Shown: positions 47,849 to 60,340, counted from the stretch's first letter. The stretch: 64,000 nucleotides of DNA from Microstegium vimineum (GCA_022036555.1 CM039123.1:9363217-9427216), one strand, 5' to 3'. Translations and numbers: made by a program. Notes: generated by a model not told the origin, from the letters alone.

Positions 47849-50800
47849 TCACCTGTGCACGTACTGGCATTTCGAACCCTTCCAGCAGTGGCCATTCTCG
47901 TGGTATTTACATACCCCTCTCTGGGACTGCCCTCTTGACAAGGGTCTCGAAGAACCGCCACTGCCATGGTCATGACGATGATCAGACCTCCGAGGGTAGT
48001 TTGAGCTACCCCGTCTCGAATCACTGCTGTGAGAGTGCCTGTCATGTTGGTGATTCCCCTGGCTGCCCCGACTGGGGTTACCAGACGATGGATGCCAGCT
48101 CCTGTTGCTTCCGAGAGCCTCTCCCCAGCCAGCATTCTTGTCGTTGTTTCCTTGTTGTCTCTTTGATGCTTCCGAAGAGTTTCCTAGAGCCTCTTCCCAA
48201 CCAGCAGCACCCTTGTCGCTGCTTCCCTGTCTCTTTGCCAAAGAGTGCCTCCCTGTTGGTGTAGTCGCTTGGTGACTAGAAGACAATTTACGGTTTTCGC
48301 TAGCACCAGGTGTGGTCTTTGAGCTCTCACGACCTGATGAATGCCAGCCTGACGCTTTTCTGCTTCCCTCCGGAGACGAACTTGTTCGTTGCCAGCCATC
48401 AACTTTTCCACTCCGATCTGTACAACCAGAGGGTTGCCAACCTGCAGCTTTTGTACCCACCTGGGTAAAAGAACTTGATCTATGCCAGCCATGAGCTTTT
48501 CCATTCCCCTCTGGTGATGTACTTGACCGTTGACAACCTGAGGCTTTTCTGCTCCCATCTGGGGATGAACTTGGTCGGTGCCAACTTGAAGATTTTGTGC
48601 TCCCTTGCGTAGATGGACACAATGCTTGCGAACCTGAAGCATCAGCAATCCCTTCAAGCGACAAGGCTGGTGGTTTCCAACCTGAATCTTTTGCACTCCC
48701 CTCTAGAGATGAGCCCAGCGGTTGCCAACCCAAAACTTTTGTGCTCCCATCTAGTGATGGACCTGATGCAGTGCTTGCTTTTGGTTTTACCTAAAAGTGT
48801 CCGAAGCAAAATGTTAGCTAGAACTAGAACATTGTGTTACTAAGTTTTTTCCTCTAGTCAAGAGACGAATCAAGGTTGGAACCTTACACCAGTTAGATAT
48901 ATGAATAACATTACCTGTTCAGGCACACCAGAACCTGAGGCACTTGAGTTTGCATGTTCCATCTTTTTCTCCCCTTGTGTTGGCAATGTTTTGAAAAAAG
49001 GACTATCTCCTTGGTCCACTCTCGCTTCCTCTATGGTGCATGAAGCATCTTTTACATTAGCTCCAAGACCTGTAGAAGATTTTGTAAGACTAAAAGTTGT
49101 TTAAGGAAGCAAACACAGAAAAAGATAGGCATCTTAACCTGATGAAGGCTGGAGACCAGGTGTTGGTGAAGGCATTGACCACATGTCATTACCAGGGTCA
49201 TCTTGGACGCCCCATAGAGCAGAATCAACAGCTTCACCCTGATAGTAACTTGGTTCACCCCAAGGGGACAATGCAATAGGACTGGAGCATTGTGGTTGTT
49301 CTTCCTCAGCTGAAGCTGGCAAGAAATTTTGTAAAGGCGCTGCCCCATGTATGCTATATTTTTCACAATCTTGTTCTGTTAACGATTCCAACACATCTGA
49401 TACAGCAATCCCTTCAGCACCAGATACAGGATTGACCACTTCGTTATTTCTCTTTATCACATTCTCTTCAAACAGATGCTCTAACTGAGTGATTGAGTCC
49501 TTATCAGTTGAACATGATCTTCCCTTAAGGGGTTGCAAGCTATCAATTTTACTAGTAGGTGAACGGACACATGTCTTTGTAGCTAAATTCTCATGTGCCA
49601 CTGATGTTGATCCTGACTGGTTCACAGAAGTCTCCTTCCCCTCCAGTTTTGGCATAGGACAAGGGTAATCAGACTCAAGATCTTGAGTTTTCAAGGAAAA
49701 GAGTAAGCCACTTTTAGGTTCAGGAAGCCGATCAAATGATTCACATGATGTGTCGGGCTGGCATGTTTTACGCTGATCCATGGTTGCCTCGATCTTCCTT
49801 GAATTAGATGTAGATGTTGGATCTGGTTGTGGAATGCAGGCAGGAGCTCCTGACTGACAAGACACAGCAGAAGCAGAACTTGAATCTCTGTCTTCAACAG
49901 GATTTGTTGGAGAACAGGTCTCTGGCTTTGCTAAAGCAATAGATAACTGAAGGTCATGAGCTCCAGCATTTGTAGCTGAACTCCATGAAGAACCTTCCTG
50001 CTGGCACATGGTTTTGAATTCCGGACGACTTGTAGTACTAAGGGAAGTGGCCAGGTGTCTCTCAGATTGTTGTACACCAAGAACTGAGACCATATGTGAA
50101 CTACATTTAGATTCAGTTTGCATTTGGTCCTTCCCAGTACAACTGTCTGGATGCTGCTGCGCATTACTCTTCTGACTATGATTCATTGTTGTACTCCAAA
50201 TACCACCATTGTCTTTACTACTGTTCCATTCACCAACCCTGTCTTTTGAGGCCCTTTCATCATGAGAACCAGGTGGTACATATGAACCAGCTGAAGATAG
50301 AATTGTGGATGAATAGTTAACCTGATTCTGGACCTCATGCAAAGCATGAGCATCTTTCAGAGACCTTGATGGTGAAGTTCCACCCATAGGCTTTAGATCT
50401 CTTGTTGGATCACAACACTCAGCAGACGATCTAGATAATGCAGAAGAATAGGCCATGTTATAACCCATAGGGGAGGAAGAGTTAACTGCATTTGAGTTAA
50501 TTCTATCTTGACCAGAGCCTTCCCATATTGATTTATCACTGGTATTAACTACTGAAGGCTGAATAAAATCTTTCTGCTGCTTTGGGAGCACTTCAGTCAA
50601 CAGTAGTGAGTTCTCCTCACTCTCAAATGTAAGCCATATTCTCAGGTCACGTGGGAAAAAACTTGCCCATTTGGATAACTGCAAAAGAGTAAACGGACCC
50701 TGAACATTTCCATTAAGGTCCTTGTAGTGCCAAACTTTTTCTGGCTCAGTGTCATCATTTGATAAAACTCCAAGTGATGCAGGCTCAGGTGCCATGTTGT

Positions 50801-53800
50801 TTAAATTAATGTTACTTCCTGCACCTGATCTATGGTCCACATCCTCTGTAGGTAGACTGCTAATGTAAACGCTTGCATCCAGACTCTTTTGTGTATGATT
50901 CTCCACAGAATTCAATTCTGTCCCTTTTCTCCCTGGAAATAATTGATCTGGTCCATTCCGATGCATGGTCCAATCAACTGCATACAAATCAGCAAGCAAG
51001 TTCACAGAAGTTCAATATAACTGGAATACATCATTACAGAACAATAACAGTTCAGGTAAATTTAGTACCAGCTTTCTTATAATCTGGTTCTTCAGCGGAT
51101 TCATAACTTGGATCCATCCGGGGATCAACATGTACTTCTGGAACTTCATTAATCATGCGCTCTTTTTCTTCAGGAGTGTTCAGAAGCTGCAACTTTTCTA
51201 CACACTCTCTCAATGTATGATATAGTTAAGGATCATAAATATTGACTCTCATTATTGACGTAGGCAAAGTGGGACCTTTAAGACACCTGAGGCTATGAAA
51301 TAAATTTGAAGATAAACAAAGAAAGCCCTGCTGATAATAATTTTCAATAGCAAGATTCTGACAGCAAAATTATGGTAATAAAAAAGAAGGCCATAGAGCA
51401 TAAATCTTTGAGCTTTCTCAGATGTGTCAGTCACATCAAATGCAACGAAATACGAATCATATTTGTCAAAAGTGTTAGGCCCTGTTTGGAACGCATGAAA
51501 ATTCTCTCTGCGTTTTTCCTGATTCCTGTAAAATTCCTGCGTTCCAAACATGCCCTTAGGTTTCATGCACCAACCAAGTGAACCCAAAAGCTTAAGTGAT
51601 TGAGAAGAGGTGGGCAATCCACTAATACTTCACGAAACTCCCACTCACGTACAGCCAAAACAAGATGCAGGCATGGAAATAAAGGGAGCGGAGTACTTAA
51701 AATATGCCTCTACCAGGACTCGAACTCAAGACCTCTAGCTCTGATACCATATTAGGTTTGCACCAACCAAATGAACCCAAAAGCTTAAGCAATTGGGAAG
51801 AGGTGGGCAATCCACTAATACTTCACAACAAAAAGATGCTTTGATAGCGAAGCTTCAATAACACTGGGTAAAAAATAGGTGCAAAAGCTCATTTCTAAGC
51901 AATCAGAATTCAAGGATGACAAGACTTCTATGCTCTTCAACAAAATTAGAAATCAGTTAGGCCAATCCAAATGCACAAGTGAACAAAAGAAAAAACCAAT
52001 TTATATGAAACTTAAGGTACCTTGAAAACCTATAACAGCCCATATCGATGTAGATATTCATGGATGGTTTGGAATTGGGAATTACTATTCATCCTCAATG
52101 CCAACCGGTATTCACCAAGCCTGTTGCTCCCTCATTTCCAATACGGAGCTCCCCTACCCCACCCTATGTATTGGCTGGAATTCACTTATCCTGAAACTCA
52201 GTCGGCCTGCTGCTGCTCTCCTCCCCGGCAGCACGAGCCCATCCATGGCCGGCAGCGCCGCAGCTCACCTCCCCTTCTTCCCTATGGATGGCGGTACACC
52301 TCCACTTCTTCCCCACAGGCGGCCTCGCACCTCCCTTCTTCCCCATGGTTGCTGCTCTCCTCCCCAACGGCGCGAGCCCATCCATGGGCAGCGCCCGGCG
52401 GCGCAAGCTCCACGTCATGGTCCCCATGGCCGGCGGCCCCATGCCCAGAAGCACGGCACACCAATATACCCGCCGAGGCCATGCCCAGGGCTGTGACTGC
52501 CTTCGCCCTCGAGCTCGTCGCGGCCAAGGCCTCGGCCGCCTAGCGCCTGATCCTCCGCGCCCGAGCTCGTTGTTGAAACTTTAAGAACCTCTAATAAGGA
52601 CAATTGAAGATTTCCATGCCAACTTTGGTTGAATAATGTCTTATGGATTAATTCTTTACCAAAATACCAAATAACAGTTTTCATGACGATATTAAAATGT
52701 TCTCTCTGTCGAGCACACACAACTAAGCATGCCATGTGCTCTAAGAAATCCAACAGATAATGTATCCAAAAGAAATGGTCCACATGGGCAGAGGCAGCGT
52801 GGTATTCCCAGAAATACCCAACTTATTTTGCAAAAGGCCATGTATATGTAAAATATATGCATATATATACATAGTTTTGCGTTTGACCACAATGATTTTC
52901 GAGTTCCTGAGCAACCCATCAAGCTCTAGCTACTCTCTTTCTAGTCCCACACTCCTGCATTAGCATGTTGGCCATCCTCTAGCGTATGAGGTAACCTATG
53001 TCAACAGCCTTGTCATAATATAATACATGACTCTAGGCGTGTTTGGAAGCTATTGTCCACTTACCCAACGTATTGGCTGGCCAAGCATTGAAGGACTCAG
53101 TCGTCTAAGTTTTGCTGTGTGCCAATGTTACTTTTTTTGTCTTGTGTGGGCACTTGGTGCCAATCCAAAGAAACCACGCTGCCACCAGTCAATAGATGCA
53201 AATTGGTTATGCAAGCTGGTGGCAACATCCAAACACGTCCTCAATCTCCTATCTCTCTAGTCTTGCCGCCCATCACCGTTTTTAGACCCTATCCTTAAGT
53301 CTTTTTCTGAATCAAAACCCTAGGTTAGGTCTGCTACCCGCGCAGCGCAGCAACAGCCAAGCCAAGAGTATAAGAATAACCAAATCAAAACTCTAGGTTA
53401 GTCCTGCTACCATCACAGTGCCCAAGCGATAGCCAAGAGTAGAAGAATAACCGATTCATGAGCAATGGAGCGGTCTACCAGCAAGTAGTGCTAGCAGCCA
53501 ACATGCTGTAAGTCCACACACGACCTGTAACATTTAGCTTACCACGGACCCGAATGTTTAGTTTCATGTAGATCCTAAAAGAGTTTTGGAAAATGAATAG
53601 CAAACCAATTAGCATGAATTATCTATATGTATATGGTGATATCTATAATGTGAATCATTTGCACCCATATTTATTTTATCACATACAATTTTGTGTTTAC
53701 GTCTTTTATGTTGGGTATGTTGGGAATACCCAACTAGAAAATCCTAGCTCCGGCATTGATGGTCCACTGATGGTCCACAGTGTAAGCAATAAAGATTTGG

Positions 53801-56800
53801 GGGGCAAGACACCTCGCTGGAGGCAATTATAATCCTAACTACCAAATGTACTGTAACACAAAGGAACTAAGAAAATGTAAAAGCAGCGCATTATTGCGAG
53901 AAAAAGGATATTCCTTTCGACGTCCAGTTTCACTAGCACGATCACGAAGATGGCTCAGCCTCTGTTTCTCATTTTCCAACCACTGGAAAAGAATTTAACA
54001 AAGCATGTCAAATTATAAGTAAAGCTAGAGAAATTCTGAAATAATCAACACTCAACATGCGGCCAATGTTCCTTTAAAAGATTTTGCTTACATCTTTAAA
54101 TCGCAGTGATTGGAAGATTTTAGCTTTCTCATAGACATCTCCCTGATTGATTAAGAAAGAAAGAGGAGATATCAGACTATGTAAATTCGATAGAATTGGG
54201 AATTAGACGTGCCATCATGTATTGAATCATAGCAGTACCACTTTTAAACGGGCAGTTAGACCAAACTTCATACTCTGACGTAAGCGTTTGCATTCCTCCT
54301 ACACAAGTACATGCAAATGAACAGTGTAAATAGCTAATTAAAGTAAAATGACAAAAAAAAGACCACCATGTATATACTATAATCAATATGGGCAATAATG
54401 AGAACTAAGCATTTACATAGCTAGTTAAAAAATAAAAATGACGAAAAAAACAGTCCAACATGTTTACAATATATTTATTATGGGGTGATTTCTACATTAT
54501 CAGCAACTTCTAAGAATGTAAAGAGTATACCACACTATAGAGGTATTTAGCCAAAAACAAGAACAAATTAAGAGGTCAAGGAAACAAGTAACATACTGCA
54601 TTTTATCAGATCGATTGGAATAACTGAGATAAGATTTTGTACAACTGTGTTTGAAAAACATATGATTTTAGTATATGATGGTATTCGACACCAATCTCTC
54701 TGAATTCTTGTGATTTTAATTGTATTAAGATTTAAGATTCAATATGACTTTACCGTAATTTTAGTGAAGAAAACAAGCTATATTCTATGTTGGGAGTAGT
54801 GATTTTCATTGCTCAAGTGAACTTTAAATGTAAAGATAAGTGCTAAAAAAACATTACCAACAGAAAACCCAAGTATGATATTTTTGGTATCTAAAAGAAG
54901 TCACAAACTGAACTGTAAAACTGTCTATAATATTTTTGTAATAATGCTGATTTGTGCTAAAGATATATAGTGAGTTAGTTAAACAACAAAGGTGAACCAA
55001 TATATAATATATATCACAATCAGGAAGGTTCATTCTACAGTACTAGCCTACTAGGTCTTGAAAACTAAATGTCTGCACTGCATATCCTTGGATGCATCAT
55101 CATAGAACTGTTGCTTTATATTTAGTTACCTCTGTGAAATCTTGATTTGAGATTGTATCCATTGTGATAATCTCTTTTTTTTCTAAATTAGATATCTCAA
55201 GAGCATAATCTGTTGTCTTCTTACCAACAGTGTATCGCTCTGCAACTTTATGTGTACCTACATATAGAATAAAACCCAGGTAGTATAAGTATTTAGCATC
55301 TCAGGTCTATCCTTCATAGTATTAATTACTAATCTTACCAAGAACTTTCACCAGTCGGTACATATCTTGCTTGTTGCCAAGACCAGAAATTCTTATCCTC
55401 ACAAAAGCACCAGCAAATTTGTCAGAGAATGAAGCAACCTCATCAATAAGATCCTCCATCACGCTGCGACGCAAGTAAATTAGATTGATATTGTGCATGT
55501 CAACGGCAGCATAATCCTCTAGATTAACTGCCAGCTCTCTTTCAATCTTCTTATGAGCCTTCCTCCTCTTATCAGAACCTAATTTATCAGTCAACTCATT
55601 ATATCCTCCATTATTTACTTGAGCAGAATCTGAATCAATTGCTCTTTGGCTGTCTGCATTCAACGTTGGAGCCTGTTTCACAAGATAATGCATATCCAAA
55701 AGCTTCAACATCTCAAAATGAGCGACACGTGGTTTTCTAAACAAATTGCTAAGCCTTGCGTCACAGATAATCTGACTTTTTTTGCGAGGATCACGGAGGT
55801 TATTTTGCTTTATATATTCAAGCAAAAGAACCTGGACATCATACTGCGAAATATAAGAACTATCACCATTTCTCATGTGTCCAATGAATTCCAATAGCTC
55901 AGATGATGCCCATCTTTTGTCACCTGGCAAGGGCATCCCTTCACCTGTCGATCCATTTGGTAAGCTTCCAGCACTGTTAATTGAGATTCCACACTTCCTT
56001 GAAGTAATGCCACCGTCTTTTTTACGTTTTTGTCCTCTTTTTCCTGAAGAGTTATTCTGTCTTCGTTTCTTTGAGGAAACGTCAAAAGCAGCATCTTGGT
56101 CATAGCTTGCATCATATAGTTCATCAGATGACTCCTCTTTCTCTCTCCTGCCAGCAGCAGTAGGAACAGTCCAATGGGTCTTGGCACTTTTTAGCTCTTC
56201 AATTGTTAGTAAATGCTTCCCTTTCAGATCCAACCAATATAACTTGAAAAGATACTCCCAGCTATTTTTATCGTCAAAATCAACACCAACCTGAAAGGAC
56301 GAAATAGGATGACCAACAGATCTAGGATGGAACTATTACTTTCGCAAGGTCTTTGTATGTCAGCAAAGTAGTACTGCTTGTTTCAGGCAGGTGTTTGCCA
56401 AAAGCAAAAGCTTACAAGATTGACCAGCCAATACAGTTGTCATGTGTCAGGATCAATGTTTATTTAGTTAAGGCATGAGTTACTAGAAAATCACAGTATC
56501 TAGTTCGTCTAAGCGAATGAAATCAAAATATTATGACATCTTGAGTTTAGGTGATGCCAGATTTTTTACTCCACATAAATTATCCAACATCCCTTCAATC
56601 TAAAACTAAAAAAGGTACCAACAGTATAATAGTATATGCACAATACCCTGTAGCAAATTTTGAAACACTAATGTAAAAAACTCAGGAAAGGCATGGCATT
56701 TGATATGACAACTGAAAATAGCGTAAAAGATGCAGAATAACAAGGGATCTTAACACAAGCATGGCTCAGTAGCAAGATACGAAAATCGTTGCGGAAAAAT

Positions 56801-58653
56801 ATCAATAAGAAATTAAATCACTGTGTAAGCCAAATTATCCCCTATCAATTATCAAGACTAGTCTTCCAACATTAGCACAACTTATGGACTGGCTGTCCAT
56901 GCCTTGTGGTGCCAATTTATGACTTCTTGATGCCATGTCAGCCTGCTGGCTGAAAGTATCTATTTAATCATATCTGAAGGATGAAGGCTTAATCGGAAAT
57001 TTTGAAAGTATAGGGATCGAAATGAAGCTTAAGTAAAGCTTGGGACCAATAGAGATATTTATTCAATTATTTTTACTTCTTCACTAAGAGGAGGACCTAA
57101 CTTTCTTTCTATACATATTTGTGTGTAAAAGGCACTTCTCTAACTGAAGTAGAAAGCACAAATAAGAGTTAAAAGTTGGGTACCTTTGCACCATCGTCTT
57201 TGGATTCTATCAGTAATATAGTGCCATAGCATGTGTCACAGAAGCCCTTGTTCCCTCTAACGCTAAAGAATTTGCCTTGTTCGACGCATCCTTTGCAGAC
57301 AGAGTATGTACAAGTATAACACATGTACTGTACTGCCTTTTCGCAGCTGCTGCATATGTGCCAACCTGACATTTGTGGCATCAAAAATTAAGTGCATACG
57401 AAACCATCACATTTGAATCGTAACAACAACCTGTACATGCACATATCCATCATTGTACTTCTATAAATCATCACAAGAAGATAATTTTGTCCTGTCCAGA
57501 TTACCATATAATGCCAAAGGACACATTCTTCTCTCCTATGTCAATCCAAGTACAATAAATACCTTTTGGCTCGGTCTTTAAACATAAATCTCCAACAAAG
57601 AATCACATTGCCAGAGCTATACTGCTAATTTTGTCCTCTTCTAACAATTCAACAAATATATACATAGTAACATTGAATCAGCTCCCATTTGCATGCTCGA
57701 GTCAAATGAGATGGCAAAATTACCATAACTGACTAGCTCATTTAATATAGGAGTATATGCATTAATTACCATCTGTTTCTGCTTGAACGTTTCTATAATT
57801 ATTTATTTCATTTCAAACATTTCCTACTTCTTCAATAGCTCCTGGCTTGCATTATCTCAATGTTCAAAGTGCTATAATAACATCTACTTAAGCATTAATA
57901 CTTTGTAGTACTACTCAGTATCTATTCAAGAAACGAGTCCACGTTAAACACTGAGAAGGCACAGTCCACAAGAGAGTATAGCTCACCACAATCCCATTTG
58001 CCCCGACACCGAAAGAAGGATTCGTCTCGCTTGATGCAGGCATGATGGTACACCTTCGGGCAACCCCTAAAGTCACACAGTGAAGCTTATAAGCACGCGC
58101 AATCAAGTGGAGGCTGCATTACTGTTCCGTACGTAGTAACACAGCAGCTAATCGCGCGCACACACCTCCGGTCGCAAACCACGAGGTCGCCCCCATCGAA
58201 GCAGATGAAGCACACCACCTCCTCGTCCTTCTTGTTCACCGGCTTCACCGGCGCAGGCACCGGCGCCGCACCGTCCCTGTTCTTCGGCGGCCTCCCTCTC
58301 TTCCTCTTCACCGGTGGTGCCGCGGCCGCGGGTGGGGGCGGCGGCTGCTGGGGCGGGGGCGGGGCCGCAGCCCCCATGATCGATCCGAGGAACTGCTGGT
58401 CATCAAAGCCCTCCCCCTCGTGGCGAGGCGGAGACGGGTCCTTGTCCTTGTTGGTGGCCGCCGCGGGAGGAGGAGGCTGCAGGTTCAGATGGGGCGCGGG
58501 CGCGAGCCCGGCCCTTCGCAGCGAAGCGTAGGCGGAGGCTGGCGGCCCTGCGGGATCCGGCACGGGAGGCAGCGGCGGGAGGCGGAGCTCTGGGGGCCAC
58601 TCGGCCTCGCCTGGGGAGAGCACCTCGGCGCCCGGGCCCGTCCCCCCGTCCAT
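47849..58653 (-). CDS. NERD: NERD-like chromatin protein: AT-hook, PHD, SWIB, Plus-3, GYF, GW repeats, CCCH (12 exons, 1,696 aa)
   Basis: Exons (minus strand): 58653-58166, 58066-57987, 57365-57184, 56290-55339, 55257-55130, 54298-54242, 54142-54092, 53982-53912, 51214-51069, 50977-49139, 49069-48915, 48790-47849. They sum to 5,091 bases, in frame throughout. Domains: AT-hook KRGRPPK near 118-124; PHD finger from CFIC (148) to about 246; SWIB about 375-455; Plus-3 about 490-700; GYF from VWHYKDLNGNVQGPF near 800; Ser-rich linker; 16-residue Trp repeats about 1405-1540; C-terminal CCCH finger (C-x7-C-x5-C-x3-H) some 20 residues before the stop. This order matches Arabidopsis NERD (a GW protein that binds AGO2 and histone H3 and acts in RDR2-independent silencing) and its C3H44 paralogue. 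Nuclear chromatin reading coupled to small RNA is the inferred role. Intron 8 is AT-AC. Orthology to NERD versus its paralogue is not settled here. Confidence 0.9.
48306..48739 (-). repeat. Coding minisatellite: 48-bp / 16-residue Trp repeats in the NERD-like protein
   Basis: Consecutive units read WQPLGSSLEGSAKDSG, WKPPALSLEGIADASG, SQALCPSTQGSTKSSS, WHRPSSSPDGSRKASG, CQRSSTSPEGNGKAHG, WHRSSSFTQVGTKAAG, WQPSGCTDRSGKVDG (15) and WQRTSSSPEGSRKASG, followed by a partial WHSSGRE. Six of the eight full units begin with Trp, usually preceded by Gly, giving spaced GW dipeptides; two more GW follow downstream (AGWEEALG, AGWGEALG). Spaced GW/WG in a disordered Ser/Gly context is the form of an Argonaute hook. 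Confidence 0.88.
51478..51555. mobile_element. 78-bp Tourist-type MITE (TTA target duplication)
   Basis: GGCCCTGTTTGGAACGCA at the left and tgcgttccaaacatgccc at the right are inverted repeats, with TTA on both sides (51475-51477 and 51556-51558). It touches the end of the adjacent TRIM. Very short and well preserved. Confidence 0.85.
51557..51830 (-). mobile_element. Tiny LTR retroelement (TRIM, SMART-like)
   Basis: Two direct repeats of about 80 bases (51557-51638 and 51752-51830; shared phrase gaggtgggcaatccactaat) enclose ~113 bases. On the minus strand the upstream repeat is followed at once by TGGTATCAGAGC (51749-51738), an exact initiator-Met tRNA primer site, and the downstream repeat is preceded by a purine-rich gagtgggag. 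It encodes nothing. Total ~274 bases fits the very small SMART/TRIM elements described in grasses, which are known to sit in or near genes. Confidence 0.82.
52178..52575. other. GC-rich insert of unknown origin in the AT-AC intron
   Basis: About 400 bases of GC-rich sequence with open frames on both strands stand out from the AT-rich intron. A ~45-base segment (ctgctctcctcccc ... cgagcccatccatgg ... gcagcgcc) occurs twice, at 52209 and 52351. Readings are Ala/Pro/Gly-rich without a recognisable family. A captured gene fragment is possible but unproven. Confidence 0.4.
53036..53240. mobile_element. MITE with GGCGTGTTTGGA termini
   Basis: The left end ggcgtgtttggaagctattg mirrors the right end ggcaacatccaaacacgtcc. 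The interior has facing ttgccgaa-poor but self-complementary segments (tattggctgg / aattggttatgc less clearly). About 205 bases, within the AT-AC intron. Confidence 0.6.
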
Positions 58654-59829
58654 GGATCAGCCCCTGCCAACCAAGGCTTAGCCCCCAAAAACCCTAACCC
58701 TAGCTCGTCCTCCACCTAGCTCGAGGCCTCGTCGTCGCCGCGCGGCCTCTCTCCCTCTCTCTCACGGGGACGCCCCGGAAATGAGGTGGTTGGTTGGTGT
58801 ACGACTGCGAGCGGTGGGCAGACAGAAAGAGACGAGCGAGAGAGCGAGGGCGAAGGCGGAAGCTCGAAATGGGAAGGCCGGGCAAACGGGCAATCTGGCG
58901 CGGTGGCGCCTGGCGGGCTACCTAGCGTAAACAGGGGAAGCCCTTTCTTTCTTTCCAGTAAAAAAAAATCGCCGCGGTCTTTTTGGGGTCCGGCCGGGCC
59001 GAGAGCGAGCGGGAGCGGGGGCGCACCGGCACGGCAGGAGCTCGGAACAGCAGAGAAAAAGGCGTGGCGGGGGCCGCGTTTCTTTCTTTTCTGCGCCGCG
59101 GCGGGGCCGTCTCCTGTCTGCTCTGCTCTGCTCGGCTCGGCGATTGGCTGAGCGGGGACGGGAGGAGACTAGGCAGAGACGTGTGTTGCCTTGCGGTTGC
59201 GCCTTTGTTTGCCTGTAGACAAGGAACGGGGTGGCGTGGTTGGTCGCTGCAGTTATTGTTGGGTCGGTGTCGAGAGGAGGAGGCGGTGGCATCGTGGTCG
59301 TGGGTGCGCGCACCTTTTGACCTGTGCGGAGTTGGGCGTTTTTGTTTGGCCTTTGTGTCGCCGCGGTTCCTGGCGACTTGTGGCGCCCGTTCGTTCTCCG
59401 GTTTATGCGGAATGCGCTGTGGGCGTCGAGAAAAAAGTTAGATGAGGATCATCTCTATAGAAATATGATAGGGATTGTTTGGTTTACATGTGGAGCAGAG
59501 AAGTCAGTAACGGTATTTACGTACTAGCTCCGATTGACGTGTGGGTGTGGCTGCCTGTGAGGCTGTCCATGTTTTTATCCTGACACACGGCGAGGGCGCG
59601 AGCGTCGATCTCGTTCGGCACATGGTTGGTTGCGCGCATTGCGGCCACGACATGCTTCACCATCGTATCTGACCTGACCTGACTTTGACCTAGCCTGCCT
59701 TTTTTCTCATGCACGCACATGCTGGTTTTGGCCGCTGTGCCTTGTGCGTGCTCGACTCGATCGTCCCAGACTCGCTGGTCCAACTGCGATCCATTTCTAC
59801 GGCAATTGGTTGGTCCACCAAGTATTTGC
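58654..59829. other. Upstream region of the NERD-like gene
   Basis: GC-rich promoter-proximal DNA with CT-rich runs (ctctctccctctctctc near 58747) on the plus strand, likely leader/promoter for the minus-strand gene. Open frames at 58786-59445 on both strands have only composition behind them. A divergent transcript cannot be excluded. Confidence 0.45.
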
Positions 59830-60340
59830 TGTTAGAAGAATTGGGCCTGACCCAATTGATAATTCCTATAAATTTTAAAGGTCTACTCACACATGTATGG
59901 TATGGTGGGGGACTATAGTCCCACCTTGCTACTCTAGAGGGAGTGAGCCTTACTTAAAATGGTGAGCTATCCCCATCTAGTTGAAGCTATGGGAGTGAGA
60001 GGGAAAAGGGAGAAACCCACGCGTGCGCTTGCTCGCCTCGCCGGGCGGGGCGAAGGGCGCGAGCGCACGGCATGCGTGTGTGAATGGTCCGGCGATTTTC
60101 CGGCGCGGCTGATTACTTAGGCCGACTACTATTGCGCTAGCTCCTCTAGTGCCGACAACCCCACTGTTCGTTCTTATGTTTATCATGTTGCTAGGCACTG
60201 AGTAGATCTCTCTCTCTTTGTTCGTTCTTGTGTTAGCATGTTCGATTCATGTTTTAGTAGACCGTGTATCTGTGATATGTTTGTCTATGATACACGTTGT
60301 TATAATTGTTGTCCTCATTACTGGAATTAGATTCATTGCT
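59830..60340. repeat. Possible solo LTR
   Basis: It starts TGTTAGAAGAATTGGGCC and contains gactatagtcccacctt, a gtgagaggg / gagaaaccc stretch and a later ggcactgagtagatct segment, textures I associate with LTRs of large grass retrotransposons. No second copy, primer site or coding domain is present in the window, and the 3' end is not defined. Confidence 0.35.

Larger units (their letters stand above)
51215..53911 (-). other. U12-type AT-AC intron of the NERD-like gene (2,697 bases)
   Basis: No GT donor is available at the end of exon 8. Instead the intron starts ATATCCTTTTT (53911 downward), the U12 AT-AC donor consensus. It ends ...CATAC at 51215, and an ATCCTTAAC branch-site match (8 of 9 to TTCCTTAAC) lies at 51233-51225, with the branch A about 11 bases from the 3' end. 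Splicing there joins GA|A and restores the family sequence RRKELRECVEKLQLL in frame. The intron carries a Tourist MITE, a TRIM, a GC-rich insert and another MITE, which explain its size. Confidence 0.9.

Noticed and set aside
51715..51750. tRNA-like segment (gactcgaactc ... ctgatacca)
   Set aside because: It is the primer site and adjacent leader of a TRIM element, flanked by LTRs, not a cloverleaf.
47849..58653. Reading the NERD-like locus as two genes (N-terminal PHD-SWIB-Plus3 and C-terminal GYF-CCCH)
   Set aside because: The AT-AC intron joins them in frame through conserved sequence, and the family has all domains in one protein.
58786..59445. Possible gene divergent from the NERD-like gene
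   Set aside because: Open frames occur on both strands in GC-rich promoter DNA. No conserved motif or splice structure.
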